64,000 nt of DNA from Micromonospora sp. C31 (GCF_018070575.1 NZ_JAGPXN010000021.1:50472-114471), one strand, 5' to 3'; numbered from the stretch's first letter, positions 42,429 to 51,331 are shown. Notes: generated by a model from the letters alone, not told the origin. Translations and numbers: made by a program.

Positions 42429-43112
42429 TCACGCCGGCGCCCCCACCAGGTGCTTGAGCACCGAGGTGAAGAAGCCGAGACCGTCCAGGGAGGGGCCCGT
42501 GAGCGCCTCCACCGCGTGCTCGGGATGCGGCATGATGCCGACCACGTTGCCGGCGGGGTTCGTGATCGCGGCGATGTCGCGCTGCGAACCGTTGGGGTTG
42601 CCGCCGACGTAGCGGGCGACCACCCGGCCCTCGGCCTCGAGCTGGTCCAGCGTCGCGGTGTCGGCGACGTAGCAGCCCTCGCCGTTCTTGACCGGGATCA
42701 GCACCTCCTGGCCGGGCTGGAACGCGTTGGTCCACGCGGTGCCGGCCGACTCGATGCGCAGGGCCTGGTCGCGGTTGCGGAAGTGCAGGTGCTGGTTGCG
42801 GGTGAGCGCCCCGGGCAGCAGGTGGGCCTCGCAGAGGATCTGGAAGCCGTTGCAGATGCCGAGCACGGGCAGGCCACCCCGGGCCGCGTCCACGATCGTC
42901 TGCATCACCGGCGCGAACCGGGCGATGGCGCCGCAGCGCAGGTAGTCGCCGTAGGAGAAGCCGCCGGGCAGGACTACGGCGTCCACCCCGTGCAGCTGCG
43001 GGTCACCGTGCCAGAGGCGGACCGGTTCGGCGCCCGCGATCCGTACGGCGCGGGTCGCGTCCCCGTCGTCGAGCGAGCCGGGGAAGGTGACCACACCGAC
43101 CCGGGCGGTCAC
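42429..43112 (-). CDS. purQ: Phosphoribosylformylglycinamidine synthase subunit PurQ
   Basis: Class I glutaminase subunit that supplies ammonia to PurL. Nucleophile Cys87 in LGICNGFQIL; His196 and Glu198 in MPHPEHAVEAL. N-terminal GVVTFPGSLDDGD is the family start. 227 aa. Its ATG overlaps the purS stop (ATGA, 43109-43112), so PurS and PurQ are translationally coupled. Confidence 0.95.
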   Translation of the reverse strand: MTARVGVVTFPGSLDDGDATRAVRIAGAEPVRLWHGDPQLHGVDAVVLPGGFSYGDYLRCGAIARFAPVMQTIVDAARGGLPVLGICNGFQILCEAHLLPGALTRNQHLHFRNRDQALRIESAGTAWTNAFQPGQEVLIPVKNGEGCYVADTATLDQLEAEGRVVARYVGGNPNGSQRDIAAITNPAGNVVGIMPHPEHAVEALTGPSLDGLGFFTSVLKHLVGAPA

Positions 43113-43372
43113 GAGCGGGCGTCCACGGTCTCGTCGGCCTCGGCCAGGCGGACCGTGAAGTCCTCGATGACCGGGTTGGCGAGCAGCTTGTCGGCGATCT
43201 CCCGGGCCCGGTCCAGGTCCGGTTCACCGGTGAATTCGATCTCGATCCGCCTGCCGATCCGAACCGAGGCGACGTCACTGACGCCGAGCCGGGGCAGCGC
43301 GTTTGCGACGGCCTGGCCCTGCGGATCGAGGATCTCGGGCTTGAGCATGACGTCGACGACGACGCGAGGCAC
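43109..43372 (-). CDS. purS: Phosphoribosylformylglycinamidine synthase subunit PurS
   Basis: 87 aa: VVVDVMLKPEILDPQGQAVA, then GVSDVASVRIGRRIEIEF, the standard PurS sequence, which bridges PurL and PurQ. GTG 43372 is supported by AGGAG seven bases upstream. First gene of the purS-purQ-purL operon. Confidence 0.95.
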   Translation of the reverse strand: MPRVVVDVMLKPEILDPQGQAVANALPRLGVSDVASVRIGRRIEIEFTGEPDLDRAREIADKLLANPVIEDFTVRLAEADETVDARS

Positions 43373-43788
43373 TGGGCACTCCTGACTGTGTACGCAGTTG
43401 GGTGCCGACCCACAACGGGCGAGCGCAGCCAGCCTACCTGGCAGATACCGCCCCGGACGCACCGGCCGGACGCGGTTCGGACAGTGATCGGCATTCCCGG
43501 CGCGGGGCCCGGAGACCGATACGGGTTCGTTGCGATCCCGATGCGCATCCGTTGCCGACCGGCCCGTTTCGCCCCGCTCCGTCGGGCCGCCGGGGCACCT
43601 CCCCGGCACCCCGCCCGCCATACCGCCTCATCCATCATTTTCGATGGATCTCTTGTGAACCACATCTCAGGAGCCCTACCGTACATCGTCGTACGTCGAT
43701 CGGACGTGCCCGGCCGTCGGGCCACCCCCGCCCGCCGGCCGACAGCTCGACCCGGTGAACCCGTGCCCCGTCCCCGAAGGAGCCCCCC
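43373..43788. other. 416-bp divergent intergenic region, no gene seen
   Basis: Separates purS (minus) from the secreted protease (plus). No frame resembles a protein. It holds a 7-bp hairpin ATCCATC-ATTTTC-GATGGAT (43630-43649) in an AT-richer patch and a short repeat of CGTAC around 43680, likely control sites for the protease gene. Confidence 0.5.
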
Positions 43789-44469
43789 ATGCGCATCCGA
43801 TCCATGATCGCGGTGCTGGCCACCGCAGCGGCCGGCCTGCTCGGCGCCAGCTCCGGCGCCGTCGCCGCACCCGTCAGCCCGTACATCATCGGCGGCGGCA
43901 CCGTCTCGTCCGCGCCGTGGGCCGCCGCGGTCCTCAGCAACGGCTCGTTCACCTGCTCCGGCACGATCATCGCGCCGCAGTGGGTGCTCACCGCCCGGCA
44001 CTGCGTCAACGGCACGATGTCCGTCCGGGTCGGCAGCGTCTACCGCTCCTCCGGCGGCCAGACCCGCACCGTCAGCGCCACCTACGGCCGGTACGACCTG
44101 GCCCTGCTGCGCCTGTCCAGCTCGGTGAGCACCTCGTACGTCACGCTGGCCAACAGCAACCCGCCGATCAACTCGACCAACTCGATCTACGGCTGGGGCA
44201 TGACCTGCTACAGCGGCTGCTCGGCCTCCACCCAGCTCAAGACCGCGTCGGTTCGGGTGACCAGCAACAGCGCCACCGACGCGTACGGCGGGCAGGCGAT
44301 CCGCAGCACCCGGATCAACGGCAACGCCTGGCGGGGCGACTCGGGCGGCCCGCAGTTCTACAACGGCGCGCAGGTCGGCGTCGCCTCCACCGCCGACGGC
44401 CAGAGCATCCAGAACTACGGCAGCGTCGCGTACAACCGGGCCTGGATCTCCCAGGTGGCCGGTGTCTGA
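43789..44469 (+). CDS. Secreted trypsin-like serine protease (S1 family)
   Basis: Signal peptide MRIRSMIAVLATAAAGLLG with cleavage near AVAAP; then a very short propeptide and the mature start IIGGG. Catalytic triad His71 (TARHC), Asp103 (YDLALLRL) and Ser185 (GDSGGP). The residue six before Ser is Asn179 (NGNAWRGDSGG), not Asp189 of trypsin, so cleavage after Arg/Lys is not assured. Four Cys could give two disulfides. SD GAAGGAG. Exported degradative enzyme. Confidence 0.9.
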   Translation: MRIRSMIAVLATAAAGLLGASSGAVAAPVSPYIIGGGTVSSAPWAAAVLSNGSFTCSGTIIAPQWVLTARHCVNGTMSVRVGSVYRSSGGQTRTVSATYGRYDLALLRLSSSVSTSYVTLANSNPPINSTNSIYGWGMTCYSGCSASTQLKTASVRVTSNSATDAYGGQAIRSTRINGNAWRGDSGGPQFYNGAQVGVASTADGQSIQNYGSVAYNRAWISQVAGV

Positions 44470-44599
44470 CGGTTAGCGCCACGCTGGGCGCGGATGGCCG
44501 GCAGCGCGCCGGCCGTCCGCGCCGCGCCGTTTCGCAGCATCCGATCAGGTGAACACGGCCGACGATCGGGCGCCCCGCCGCCCTGACAGCATCGAAGGC

Positions 44600-45058
44600 G
44601 TGCTGGTCGTGACGACGGAGCAACTACCCGGGTACGAGATCCGCCAGATCCTCGGCGAAGTGGTGTCCTCGATGGCCAGGACACGGAACCCGTACCGCGA
44701 GGGGGTCAAGAACCTGCGCGGCGGCGCGTACGACCCGATGGCGCCGGACAACCTCACCAGGTGGCGTACGGACTCGGTGGCCCGGCTCGGCGAGGAGGCC
44801 CGCCGCATCGGCGCGAACGCCGTGGTGGGGATGCGCTTCGACAGCCGCGACTGCGGCGAGATGTGGATGGAGATCTGCGCGTACGGCACCGCCGTGGTCG
44901 TGGCGCCCAAGATGCCCGACGTCATGCCGCCCGACCAGCCGCTGGTCGCCGCGGAGACCGCGCAGGAACCCGGCATCGCCGAGTCACCGGGCGGCATCGC
45001 CGAACCGGCGAGCGCCCCCAACCTCCGCTCGGCCGCCGAAACCCCCACCCGCGACTGA
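44600..45058 (+). CDS. YbjQ/UPF0145-family protein
   Basis: The core VVTTEQLPGYEIRQILGEVV, then ARLGEEARRIGANAVVGMRF and WMEICAYGTAVVV, is the YbjQ (heavy-metal-binding-like) fold. A disordered Ala/Pro/Glu tail of ~45 residues follows. I chose GTG 44600, where the family usually starts; an upstream GTG at 44549 would add 17 residues. Function unknown. Confidence 0.8.
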   Translation: MLVVTTEQLPGYEIRQILGEVVSSMARTRNPYREGVKNLRGGAYDPMAPDNLTRWRTDSVARLGEEARRIGANAVVGMRFDSRDCGEMWMEICAYGTAVVVAPKMPDVMPPDQPLVAAETAQEPGIAESPGGIAEPASAPNLRSAAETPTRD

Positions 45059-45089
45059 CCCACCCCACCCTGCCCACCCGCCAGACGTC

Positions 45090-45150
45090 GTTGATCAAGA
45101 AGTTTTCGCCCTCTTCGATCTCCGAATCGGACCCAGACCTCTTGGTCAAC
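45090..45150. repeat. TGATCA-ended palindromic repeat, copy B
   Basis: Arms begin GTTGATCAAGAAGTT (45090-45104) and end AGACCTCTTGGTCAAC (45135-45150), imperfect inverted repeats. Aligns over its full length with copy A in opposite orientation. Lies between the convergent YbjQ and purB genes. Confidence 0.7.
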
Positions 45151-45194
45151 GCCGGACGCCCGAGAGGGGGGAGTGGGGTGGGGTGGGGGGCGGG

Positions 45195-46616
45195 TCAGAG
45201 GATGGGGGGTGGGGTGTAGGTGGCGGCCTGGGGGTGAGCGTCAGTCACGGCGGCGATGCGGCGGGCGACCGCCTCGACCTGGGCCGGGGCGGCGCCCACG
45301 AAGGCGGAACGGTCGGCGACCAGCGCGTCGATCTCGGCGCGGGTCAGGCCCAGCCGGCCGTCCGCCGCCAGGCGGTCGAAGAGATCGTTCTCGGCGGCGC
45401 CCTTCTCGCGCATGGCCAGCGCCACCGCGACCGCGTGCTCCTTGATCACCTCGTGGGCGACCTCGCGGCCGACGCCGCGCCGGACCGCCGCCACCAGGAT
45501 CTTCGTGGTGGCCAGGAACGGCAGGAAGCGCTCCAGCTCCCGGTTGATCACCGCCGGGTACGCGCCGAACTCGTCCAGCACCGTGAGGAAGGTCTGGAAC
45601 AGCCCGTCGGCGGCGAAGAACGCGTCCGGCAGGGCGACCCGGCGGACCACCGAACAGGAGACGTCGCCCTCGTTCCACTGGTCGCCGGCCAGCTCGCCGA
45701 CCATCGACAGGTAGCCCCGGATGATCACGGCGAAACCGTTGACGCGCTCGCTGGAGCGGGTGTTCATCTTGTGCGGCATCGCGCTGGAACCCACCTGGCC
45801 CGGCTTGAAGCCCTCGGTGGCCAACTCCTGGCCGACCATCAGCCGGATCGTGGTCGCCAGCGACGACGGGGCGGCGGCGACCTGGGCCAGCGCGGAGAGC
45901 ACCGCCAGGTCGATCGAGCGCGGGTAGACCTGCCCGACGCTGTCGAGGACCCGGCTGAAGCCGAGGTGCCCGGCCACCCGGCGCTCCAGCTCCGCCACCC
46001 GCTCGGCGTCTCCGTCGAAGAGGTCGAGCTGGTCGGCGGCGGTGCCCACCGGGCCCTTGACGCCCCGCAGCGGGTACCAGTTGATCAGGTCGTCCAGCCG
46101 CTCGTACGCGATGAGCAGTTCCTCGGCGGCCGACGCGAAGCGCTTGCCCAGCGTGGTGGCCTGCGCCGCGACGTTGTGCGAGCGGCCGGTCACGACCAGG
46201 TCGGAGTGCTCGACGGCGAGCCGGGACAGCCGGGCCAGGGTGGCGACCACGCGGTCGCGGATCAGCTCCAGCGAGCGGCGCACCTGGAGCTGCTCGACGT
46301 TCTCGGTGAGGTCCCGGGAGGTCATCCCCTTGTGCACGTGCTCGTGCCCGGCGAGCGCGCTGAACTCCTCGATCCGGGCCTTCACGTCGTGCCGGGTGAC
46401 CCGCTCCCGCTCGGCGATCGAGACCAGGTCGACCTGGTCGAGCACCCGCTCGTACGCCTCGACCACGCCGTCGGGCACTCCGACGCCGAGGTCCCGCTGG
46501 GCCCGGAGCACGGCGAGCCAGAGCCGCCGCTCCATCCGGATCTTCTCCTCGGGCGACCAGAGGGCGACCAGCTCGGGTGAGGCGTACCGGTTGGCGAGCA
46601 CGTTCGGGATCGTCAC
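45195..46616 (-). CDS. purB: Adenylosuccinate lyase
   Basis: Acts twice in purine synthesis (SAICAR and adenylosuccinate cleavage). Signature GSSAMPHKMNTRSSERVNGF, plus HEHVHKGMTSRDLTENVE and VTGRSHNVAAQATTLGKRF with catalytic His/Ser. GTG 46616. 473 aa, typical of the actinobacterial/Archaea-like type. A G-rich tract lies at its 3' end. Confidence 0.95.
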   Translation of the reverse strand: MTIPNVLANRYASPELVALWSPEEKIRMERRLWLAVLRAQRDLGVGVPDGVVEAYERVLDQVDLVSIAERERVTRHDVKARIEEFSALAGHEHVHKGMTSRDLTENVEQLQVRRSLELIRDRVVATLARLSRLAVEHSDLVVTGRSHNVAAQATTLGKRFASAAEELLIAYERLDDLINWYPLRGVKGPVGTAADQLDLFDGDAERVAELERRVAGHLGFSRVLDSVGQVYPRSIDLAVLSALAQVAAAPSSLATTIRLMVGQELATEGFKPGQVGSSAMPHKMNTRSSERVNGFAVIIRGYLSMVGELAGDQWNEGDVSCSVVRRVALPDAFFAADGLFQTFLTVLDEFGAYPAVINRELERFLPFLATTKILVAAVRRGVGREVAHEVIKEHAVAVALAMREKGAAENDLFDRLAADGRLGLTRAEIDALVADRSAFVGAAPAQVEAVARRIAAVTDAHPQAATYTPPPIL

Positions 46617-46703
46617 GTACCTCAGTCTTTCACGTCGTACGGGACGGCCCGACGAGGACGTCCTCCGCCCGGCTGCTCGGACACCCCGCTCGACCGGCGC
46701 AGG

Positions 46704-46729
46704 ATATACTCGGACGCCGGTACGTATAT
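46704..46729. promoter_or_regulatory. Probable vapBC promoter/operator palindrome
   Basis: ATATAC (46704-46709) and GTATAT (46724-46729) form an inverted repeat 12 bp before the antitoxin start. It contains a consensus -10 (TATACT, 46705-46710). VapBC complexes usually bind such a palindrome to repress their own operon. Confidence 0.5.
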
Positions 46730-46740
46730 AGGGGGTGTGC

Positions 46741-46950
46741 GTGACCAAGATCCTGGTGGACGTCGACGACGAGGCGCTGGCCGACGCGGCCGCGGCCTTC
46801 GGCACCAAGACGAAGAAGGACACGGTCAACGTCGCGCTGCGGGAAGGGGCTGCCCGCCTCCGTCGCGCCCGTGCCCTCGCGGAACTCAGCGGACGGGCCC
46901 AGGCCGGCGACTTCGACGAACTGCTCGACAAGGGCACATACCGGTCGTGA
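46741..46950 (+). CDS. vapB: VapB-family antitoxin
   Basis: 69 aa. N-terminal TKILVDVDDEALADAAAAFG, then TKKDTVNVALREGAARLRR: a ribbon-helix-helix/VapB-type DNA-binding domain of the actinobacterial type, followed by a C-terminal toxin-neutralising tail (AGDFDELLDKGTYRS). GTG 46741 has GGGGG at the right spacing. Its stop overlaps the toxin's start (GTGA), the standard vapBC layout. Confidence 0.9.
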   Translation: MTKILVDVDDEALADAAAAFGTKTKKDTVNVALREGAARLRRARALAELSGRAQAGDFDELLDKGTYRS

Positions 46951-47372
46951 GGCTCGCGGACTACCTGGTCGACACCAGTGCGCTGGTCCCCCTCCTGCGC
47001 GACCCCGACACCCAGGCCCGGTGGGAACAACCGCTCACGGCCGGCCTGCTCGCGGTCTGTCCGCTGGTCGAGTTGGAGTTCCTGTACTCGGCCCGCTCGC
47101 ACGCCGACCGCAGGTGGCTGGGCGACCGGCTCCGGACGGCGTTCACCTGGGTGGGCATGCCGGACCGGATCTACGAGCGGGCGGCCGAGATCCAGGACCA
47201 GCTCACCGCACGGGGCACCCACCGGTCCGCCGGTGCCGTCGACCTGCTGATCGCGGCGATGGCCGAATACCAAGGGCTGTCCCTGCTGCACTACGACCGC
47301 GACTTCGACCAGATCTCCGAGGTCACCGGCCAGCCCGTGCGTTGGCTCGCCCCGGCCGGCACGATCAAGTAG
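46947..47372 (+). CDS. vapC: VapC-family PIN-domain toxin
   Basis: 141 aa PIN ribonuclease. First Asp in YLVDTSALVPLL, Glu in LVELEFLYSAR, third acidic in GAVDLLIAAMA, fourth in LHYDRDFDQIS. These four acids bind Mg for RNA cleavage. Start GTG 46947 overlaps vapB. Toxins of this type often cut tRNA or rRNA when released from VapB. Confidence 0.9.
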   Translation: MRLADYLVDTSALVPLLRDPDTQARWEQPLTAGLLAVCPLVELEFLYSARSHADRRWLGDRLRTAFTWVGMPDRIYERAAEIQDQLTARGTHRSAGAVDLLIAAMAEYQGLSLLHYDRDFDQISEVTGQPVRWLAPAGTIK

Positions 47373-47388
47373 CTCGGCCCGTGCCGGG

Positions 47389-48681
47389 TCAGCGTTCGAG
47401 GATGGCGGTCACGCCCTGGCCGCCGGCGGCGCAGATGGAGATCAGGCCCCGGCCGCCGCCCTTTTCCGCGAGCAGCTTCGCCAGGGTCGCCACGATCCGG
47501 CCACCGGTGGCCGCGAACGGGTGCCCGGCCGCCAGCGACGAGCCGTTGACGTTCAGCTTCTCCCGGTCGACGGCCCCGAGCGGGGCGTCCAGCCCCAGCC
47601 GGTCCTTGCAGAACTCCGGCGACTCCCAGGCGGCCAGGGTCGCCAGCACCTGCGAGGCGAACGCCTCGTGGATCTCGTAGAAGTCGAAGTCCTGGAGGGT
47701 CAGCCCGGCCCGGGACAGCATCCGCGGCACCGCGTAGGCGGGGGCCATCAGCAGCCCCTCGTCGCCGTGCACGAAGTCGACGGCGGCGGTCTCCGACCAG
47801 GAGAACCAGGCCAGCACGGGCAGGTTGTGCGCGCGGGCCCACTCCTCGCTGGCCAGCAGCACGGTCGAGGCGCCGTCGGTCAGCGGCGACGAGTTGCCGG
47901 CCGTCATGGTCGCCGCGTCGGCGTCGGGCCCCTTCGCGCCGAAGACCGGCTTCAGCGAGCCGAGCCGCTCCAGGCTGGTGTCGGGGCGCAGGTTCGCATC
48001 GCGGGTCAGCCCGAGGTAGGGGGTCAGCAGGTCGTCGAAGAACCCCCGGTCGTACGCGGCGGCGAGCCGCTGGTGCGAGCGCAGCGCCAGCTCGTCCTGG
48101 GCCTGCCGGTCGACCTGCCAGCGCAGCGCCGTGCGGGCGGCGTGCTCCCCCATCGACAGCCCGGTACGCGGCTCCGCGTTGCGCGGGATCTCCGGCTTGA
48201 ACGGCTGGGTGGGGCGCAGCTTCGCGGCGATCTTCAGCCGCTCGCCGAGGGTGCGGGCGCTGTTCAACCGGAGCAGCGTGCGGCGCATCTCCTCGTTGAC
48301 CGCGAGCGGCGCGTCGGAGGTGGTGTCCACGCCGCCGGCGATGCCGACCTCGATCTGCCCGAGGGCGATCTTGTTGGCGACCAGGATGGCCGCCTCCAGG
48401 CCGGTGCCGCAGGCCTGCTGGATGTCGTACGCGGGGGTGTGCGGGTCGAGCTTCGAGCCGAGCACGACCTCCCGGGTCAGGTTGAAGTCCTTCGCGTGCT
48501 TGAGCACCGCGCCGGCCACCACCTCGCCGACCCGCTGGCCGGCCAGGCCGAACCGGGCGACGAGCCCGTCCAGCGCGGCGCCCAGCATGTCGGCGTTCGA
48601 CGCGCTGGCGTACCGCGAGTTGGACCGCGCGAAGGGGATGCGGTTGCCGCCGATCACCGCGACCCGTCGGATGCTCTGCAC
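47389..48681 (-). CDS. Acetyl-CoA C-acyltransferase (FadA2/FadI-like thiolase)
   Basis: Nucleophile Cys91 in QQACGTGLEAA; second motif NVNGSSLAAGHPFAATG with His; final CAAGGQGV. Releases acetyl-CoA in beta-oxidation. GTG 48681 has GAGGAGG seven bases upstream. It is divergent from a FabG4-type reductase gene with a shared 55-bp promoter, the same pairing as fadA2-fabG4 in mycobacteria. Confidence 0.92.
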   Translation of the reverse strand: MQSIRRVAVIGGNRIPFARSNSRYASASNADMLGAALDGLVARFGLAGQRVGEVVAGAVLKHAKDFNLTREVVLGSKLDPHTPAYDIQQACGTGLEAAILVANKIALGQIEVGIAGGVDTTSDAPLAVNEEMRRTLLRLNSARTLGERLKIAAKLRPTQPFKPEIPRNAEPRTGLSMGEHAARTALRWQVDRQAQDELALRSHQRLAAAYDRGFFDDLLTPYLGLTRDANLRPDTSLERLGSLKPVFGAKGPDADAATMTAGNSSPLTDGASTVLLASEEWARAHNLPVLAWFSWSETAAVDFVHGDEGLLMAPAYAVPRMLSRAGLTLQDFDFYEIHEAFASQVLATLAAWESPEFCKDRLGLDAPLGAVDREKLNVNGSSLAAGHPFAATGGRIVATLAKLLAEKGGGRGLISICAAGGQGVTAILER

Positions 48682-48713
48682 GATCCCGCCTCCTCGAAAT
48701 ACTTGCCCTTACC

Positions 48714-48727
48714 TTACTCGCCAGTAG
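48714..48727. promoter_or_regulatory. TetR-type operator in the thiolase-FabG gap
   Basis: TTACTCGCCAGTAG, near-palindromic, matches the sites at the TetR gene (56768-56798). Position between the divergent starts suits control of both genes. Confidence 0.6.
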
Positions 48728-48736
48728 GCTACGCCT

Positions 48737-50092
48737 ATGACCGACAGGTACGCGAGCTTCGTCCGATCGGGGGCCGGCCGCACGCTGGTCAAGCGCCTGG
48801 GGCTGCCCGACCCGCCGCGACTGCGCCGACACACCCCCGGTGACCCCGTCGTGCCCGGCCCCGTCCTGCTGGGCGCCGCGACCGGTGGCCGGCTCGCCGA
48901 GCAGGTGGGCAAGGTCCTGACCGCCGCCGGGGTCGAGCTGCGCGATCCCGCCGCCGGGGAGTCCACCGAGCGCTTCGCCGCCCTGGTGTACGACGCCACC
49001 GGCGTCACCGACTCCACCGGGCTGCGCCAGCTGTACGACTTCTTCCACCCGCACGCCCGCTCGGTGCTGCCCAGCGGGCGGGTCGTCGTGCTCGGCACCC
49101 CGCCCGACGAGTGCGGCTCGCCCCGGGAGGCGACCGCCCAGCGGGCCCTGGAGGGGCTGACCCGCAGCATCGGCAAGGAGTTCGGCCGGGGCGTCACCGC
49201 CCAGCTCGTCCACGTGACGAAGGAGCCCGACGCCGGCACCTGGACCAGCGTGGAGGCGACCCTGCGGTTCCTGCTCTCCGGGCGGTCCGCGTACGTCTCG
49301 GGGCAGGTCGTGCGGGTCGGTGCCGGCACGGCCGTCGCCCCGGCCGACTGGGACCGCCCGCTGGACGGGCAGGTCGTGCTGGTCACCGGGGCGGCCCGGG
49401 GCATCGGCGCGGCGCTGGCCCGGGTGCTGGCCCGCGACGGCGCCCGGGTCGTCGCGCTGGACGTCCCGGCCGCCGGCGACGAACTGGCGGCGGTCGCCAA
49501 CGAGATCGGCGGCACGGCCGTCCAACTGGACCTGACCGCACCCGACGCCCCGGAGCGGCTCGCCGCGCACCTCGCCGACCGGCACGGCCGGGTCGACGTG
49601 GTGGTGCACAACGCCGGCATCACCCGCGACAAGACCCTCGGCCGGATGGACGCCGACCGGTGGGACTCGGTCGTCGACGTCAACCTCTCCAGCCAGGAAC
49701 GGATCAACGACGTGCTGCTGGAGCGCGAGCTGCTCCCGGCCGGCGGCCGGATCGTCTCGGTCTCCTCGATCGCCGGCATCGCCGGCAACCGGGGCCAGAC
49801 CAACTACGCCACCAGCAAGGCGGGCGTGATCGGGCTGGTGGAGTCGCTCGCCCCGGCGCTGCGCGGGCGGCAGATCAGCGTCAACGCGGTCGCCCCCGGG
49901 TTCATCGAGACCCGGCTGACGGCGCGCGTCCCGCTGGTGATCCGCGAGGCGGGCCGGCGGATGAACAGCATGTCCCAGGGTGGGCTGCCGGTGGACGTCG
50001 CCGAGACGATCGGCTGGCTGGCGTGGCCGGCGTCCGGCGCGGTCAGCGGCAACGTCGTCCGGGTCTGCGGCCAGAGCCTGCTGGGGGCGTGA
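48737..50092 (+). CDS. fabG: Two-domain 3-oxoacyl-ACP/CoA reductase (FabG4-like)
   Basis: 451 aa. A ~200-residue N-terminal Rossmann-like domain without the NAD motif precedes a complete short-chain dehydrogenase: VLVTGAARGIGAALARV, DVNLSSQER, then SSIAGIAGNRGQTNY and ATSKAG, holding the Ser-Tyr-Lys set. This architecture is that of high-molecular-weight FabG such as mycobacterial FabG4. Reduces 3-oxoacyl thioesters. Overlaps the MaoC gene by one base (TGATG). Confidence 0.92.
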   Translation: MTDRYASFVRSGAGRTLVKRLGLPDPPRLRRHTPGDPVVPGPVLLGAATGGRLAEQVGKVLTAAGVELRDPAAGESTERFAALVYDATGVTDSTGLRQLYDFFHPHARSVLPSGRVVVLGTPPDECGSPREATAQRALEGLTRSIGKEFGRGVTAQLVHVTKEPDAGTWTSVEATLRFLLSGRSAYVSGQVVRVGAGTAVAPADWDRPLDGQVVLVTGAARGIGAALARVLARDGARVVALDVPAAGDELAAVANEIGGTAVQLDLTAPDAPERLAAHLADRHGRVDVVVHNAGITRDKTLGRMDADRWDSVVDVNLSSQERINDVLLERELLPAGGRIVSVSSIAGIAGNRGQTNYATSKAGVIGLVESLAPALRGRQISVNAVAPGFIETRLTARVPLVIREAGRRMNSMSQGGLPVDVAETIGWLAWPASGAVSGNVVRVCGQSLLGA

Positions 50093-51159
50093 TGGCGAGG
50101 CGAGGACAGCCGGCACCGGAGCCGGACGACCTGTCGGTGCACGAGCTGATCGACGGCCCGACCGAGATCCTGTCGCAGGACACCCTGGACGCGATCCGCG
50201 GGCCGGAGGCGTCCGGCCACGACCTGAGCCTCGAACAGACGCACGACCTCTCCGCCTCCTCGGTCGAGGCGACGCAGGACCTCTCCGGCCGGGGCGCGGC
50301 CGGACACGCCCGGGAGCGAGTCGAGCTGCCCCGGATGCCGGCGGCCGGGGCGCTCTACCGAAGGGCGCTGCTCGGCGCGCTGCCCGGCCTCGGCGGTGGG
50401 CGGCGCTCGGCGGGCGTACCGGCGGTCGAGCTGGCCGTCGGCGGGATCGCCGTCGACCGGACGCACCTGGCCGACTACGACCGGGTCTGCGGGTTCCGGC
50501 TCACCGATCGGCTACCCGCGACGTTTCCGCACGTCATGGGCTTTCCGCTGGCCCTGCGGCTGATGACCGCGCCGGAGTTTCCCATCCCGCTGACGGGCGT
50601 GGTGCACGTCGGCAACCGGATCACCGTGCACCGCCCGGTCACCGCCGACGAGACTCTCGACTTCCACACGTACGCGGAGAACCTGCGCCCGCACGACCGG
50701 GGGCGGCAGGTCGACGTGGTGCTGGTCGGCTCGATCGACGGCGAGGAGGTCTGGCGGGGCGTCTCGACGTACCTCGGCAGGGACGGCAAGGGGGGCGGCG
50801 GCGGGCGGCGCGACCAGCCCGGGCGGCCCACGGCACCGGCCGGTTCGGCCCGCTGGCGGGTCGAACCCCGCGTCGGCACGGAGTACGCGCGGGTCTCCGG
50901 CGACCACAACCCGATCCACACCTCCCGCCTCGGCGCCCGGTTGTTCGGCTTCCCCCGGCCGATCGCACACGGGATGTGGAGCAAGGCGCGCTGCCTGGCC
51001 GCGCTGGAGAACCGACTGCCGGACGCCTACACGGTGGAGGTGGCCTTCAAGCTGCCGGTGCCGCTGCCGGGCACGGTGAGCTTCGGGCTGCTGCCGGAGG
51101 GCGGGTTCGCCCTGCACGACCCGCGCGGCCGACCGCACCTGGCGGGCCTCGTGCGCTGA
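50092..51159 (+). CDS. MaoC-like 3-hydroxyacyl dehydratase (HtdX-type)
   Basis: 356 codons. The first ~70 residues are an acidic, non-domain extension with four D/H/Q-D-L-S repeats (residues 12-15, 43-46, 51-54, 62-65). Residues ~75-355 form a double hot-dog dehydratase: PHVMGFPLALRLMTAP, then the hydratase-2 motif DHNPIHTSRLGARL with Asp/His, and GFPRPIAHGMW. Dehydrates or hydrates the product of FabG4; with thiolase and reductase this makes a complete cycle set. ATG overlaps the fabG stop. Confidence 0.88.
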   Translation: MARRGQPAPEPDDLSVHELIDGPTEILSQDTLDAIRGPEASGHDLSLEQTHDLSASSVEATQDLSGRGAAGHARERVELPRMPAAGALYRRALLGALPGLGGGRRSAGVPAVELAVGGIAVDRTHLADYDRVCGFRLTDRLPATFPHVMGFPLALRLMTAPEFPIPLTGVVHVGNRITVHRPVTADETLDFHTYAENLRPHDRGRQVDVVLVGSIDGEEVWRGVSTYLGRDGKGGGGGRRDQPGRPTAPAGSARWRVEPRVGTEYARVSGDHNPIHTSRLGARLFGFPRPIAHGMWSKARCLAALENRLPDAYTVEVAFKLPVPLPGTVSFGLLPEGGFALHDPRGRPHLAGLVR

Positions 51160-51238
51160 GCCGCCCCCGGCCGAAGCTGAGCCGCCGTCGTCGAGGCTGA
51201 GCCGTCCCCGCCGAGGCTGGCGCCCCTGACCAGGCCGA

Positions 51239-51278
51239 CGCCCCCTGCCGGATCCGCGCCCCGGGCTTGGCAGGGGCG
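51239..51278 (+). terminator. Terminator hairpin after the maoC-type gene
   Basis: CGCCCCCTGCC (51239-51249) pairs with GGCAGGGGCG (51269-51278) with one bulge; 80 bp after the stop. Confidence 0.6.
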
Positions 51279-51297
51279 TTCTCGTGCGCTAGGTTGT

Positions 51298-51326
51298 TCT
51301 CATAACGAGATGTTCTCAGGATGAGA
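51298..51326. promoter_or_regulatory. Two tandem TCTC-N5-GAGA boxes before the NUDIX gene
   Basis: TCTCATAACGAGA (51298-51310) and TCTCAGGATGAGA (51314-51326), 16 bp apart and five bases before the ATG at 51332. A regulator binding here would block transcription or translation start. The downstream gene encodes an NrtR-like repressor, so autoregulation is plausible. Confidence 0.6.
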
Positions 51327-51331
51327 GAGAC

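Noticed and set aside
45183..46580. Plus-strand 465-codon open frame
   Set aside because: Antisense of purB, with His/Arg/Val-rich composition.
47291..50116. 941-codon minus-strand open frame
   Set aside because: Out-of-frame reading across the thiolase, FabG and their promoter; no domain seen.
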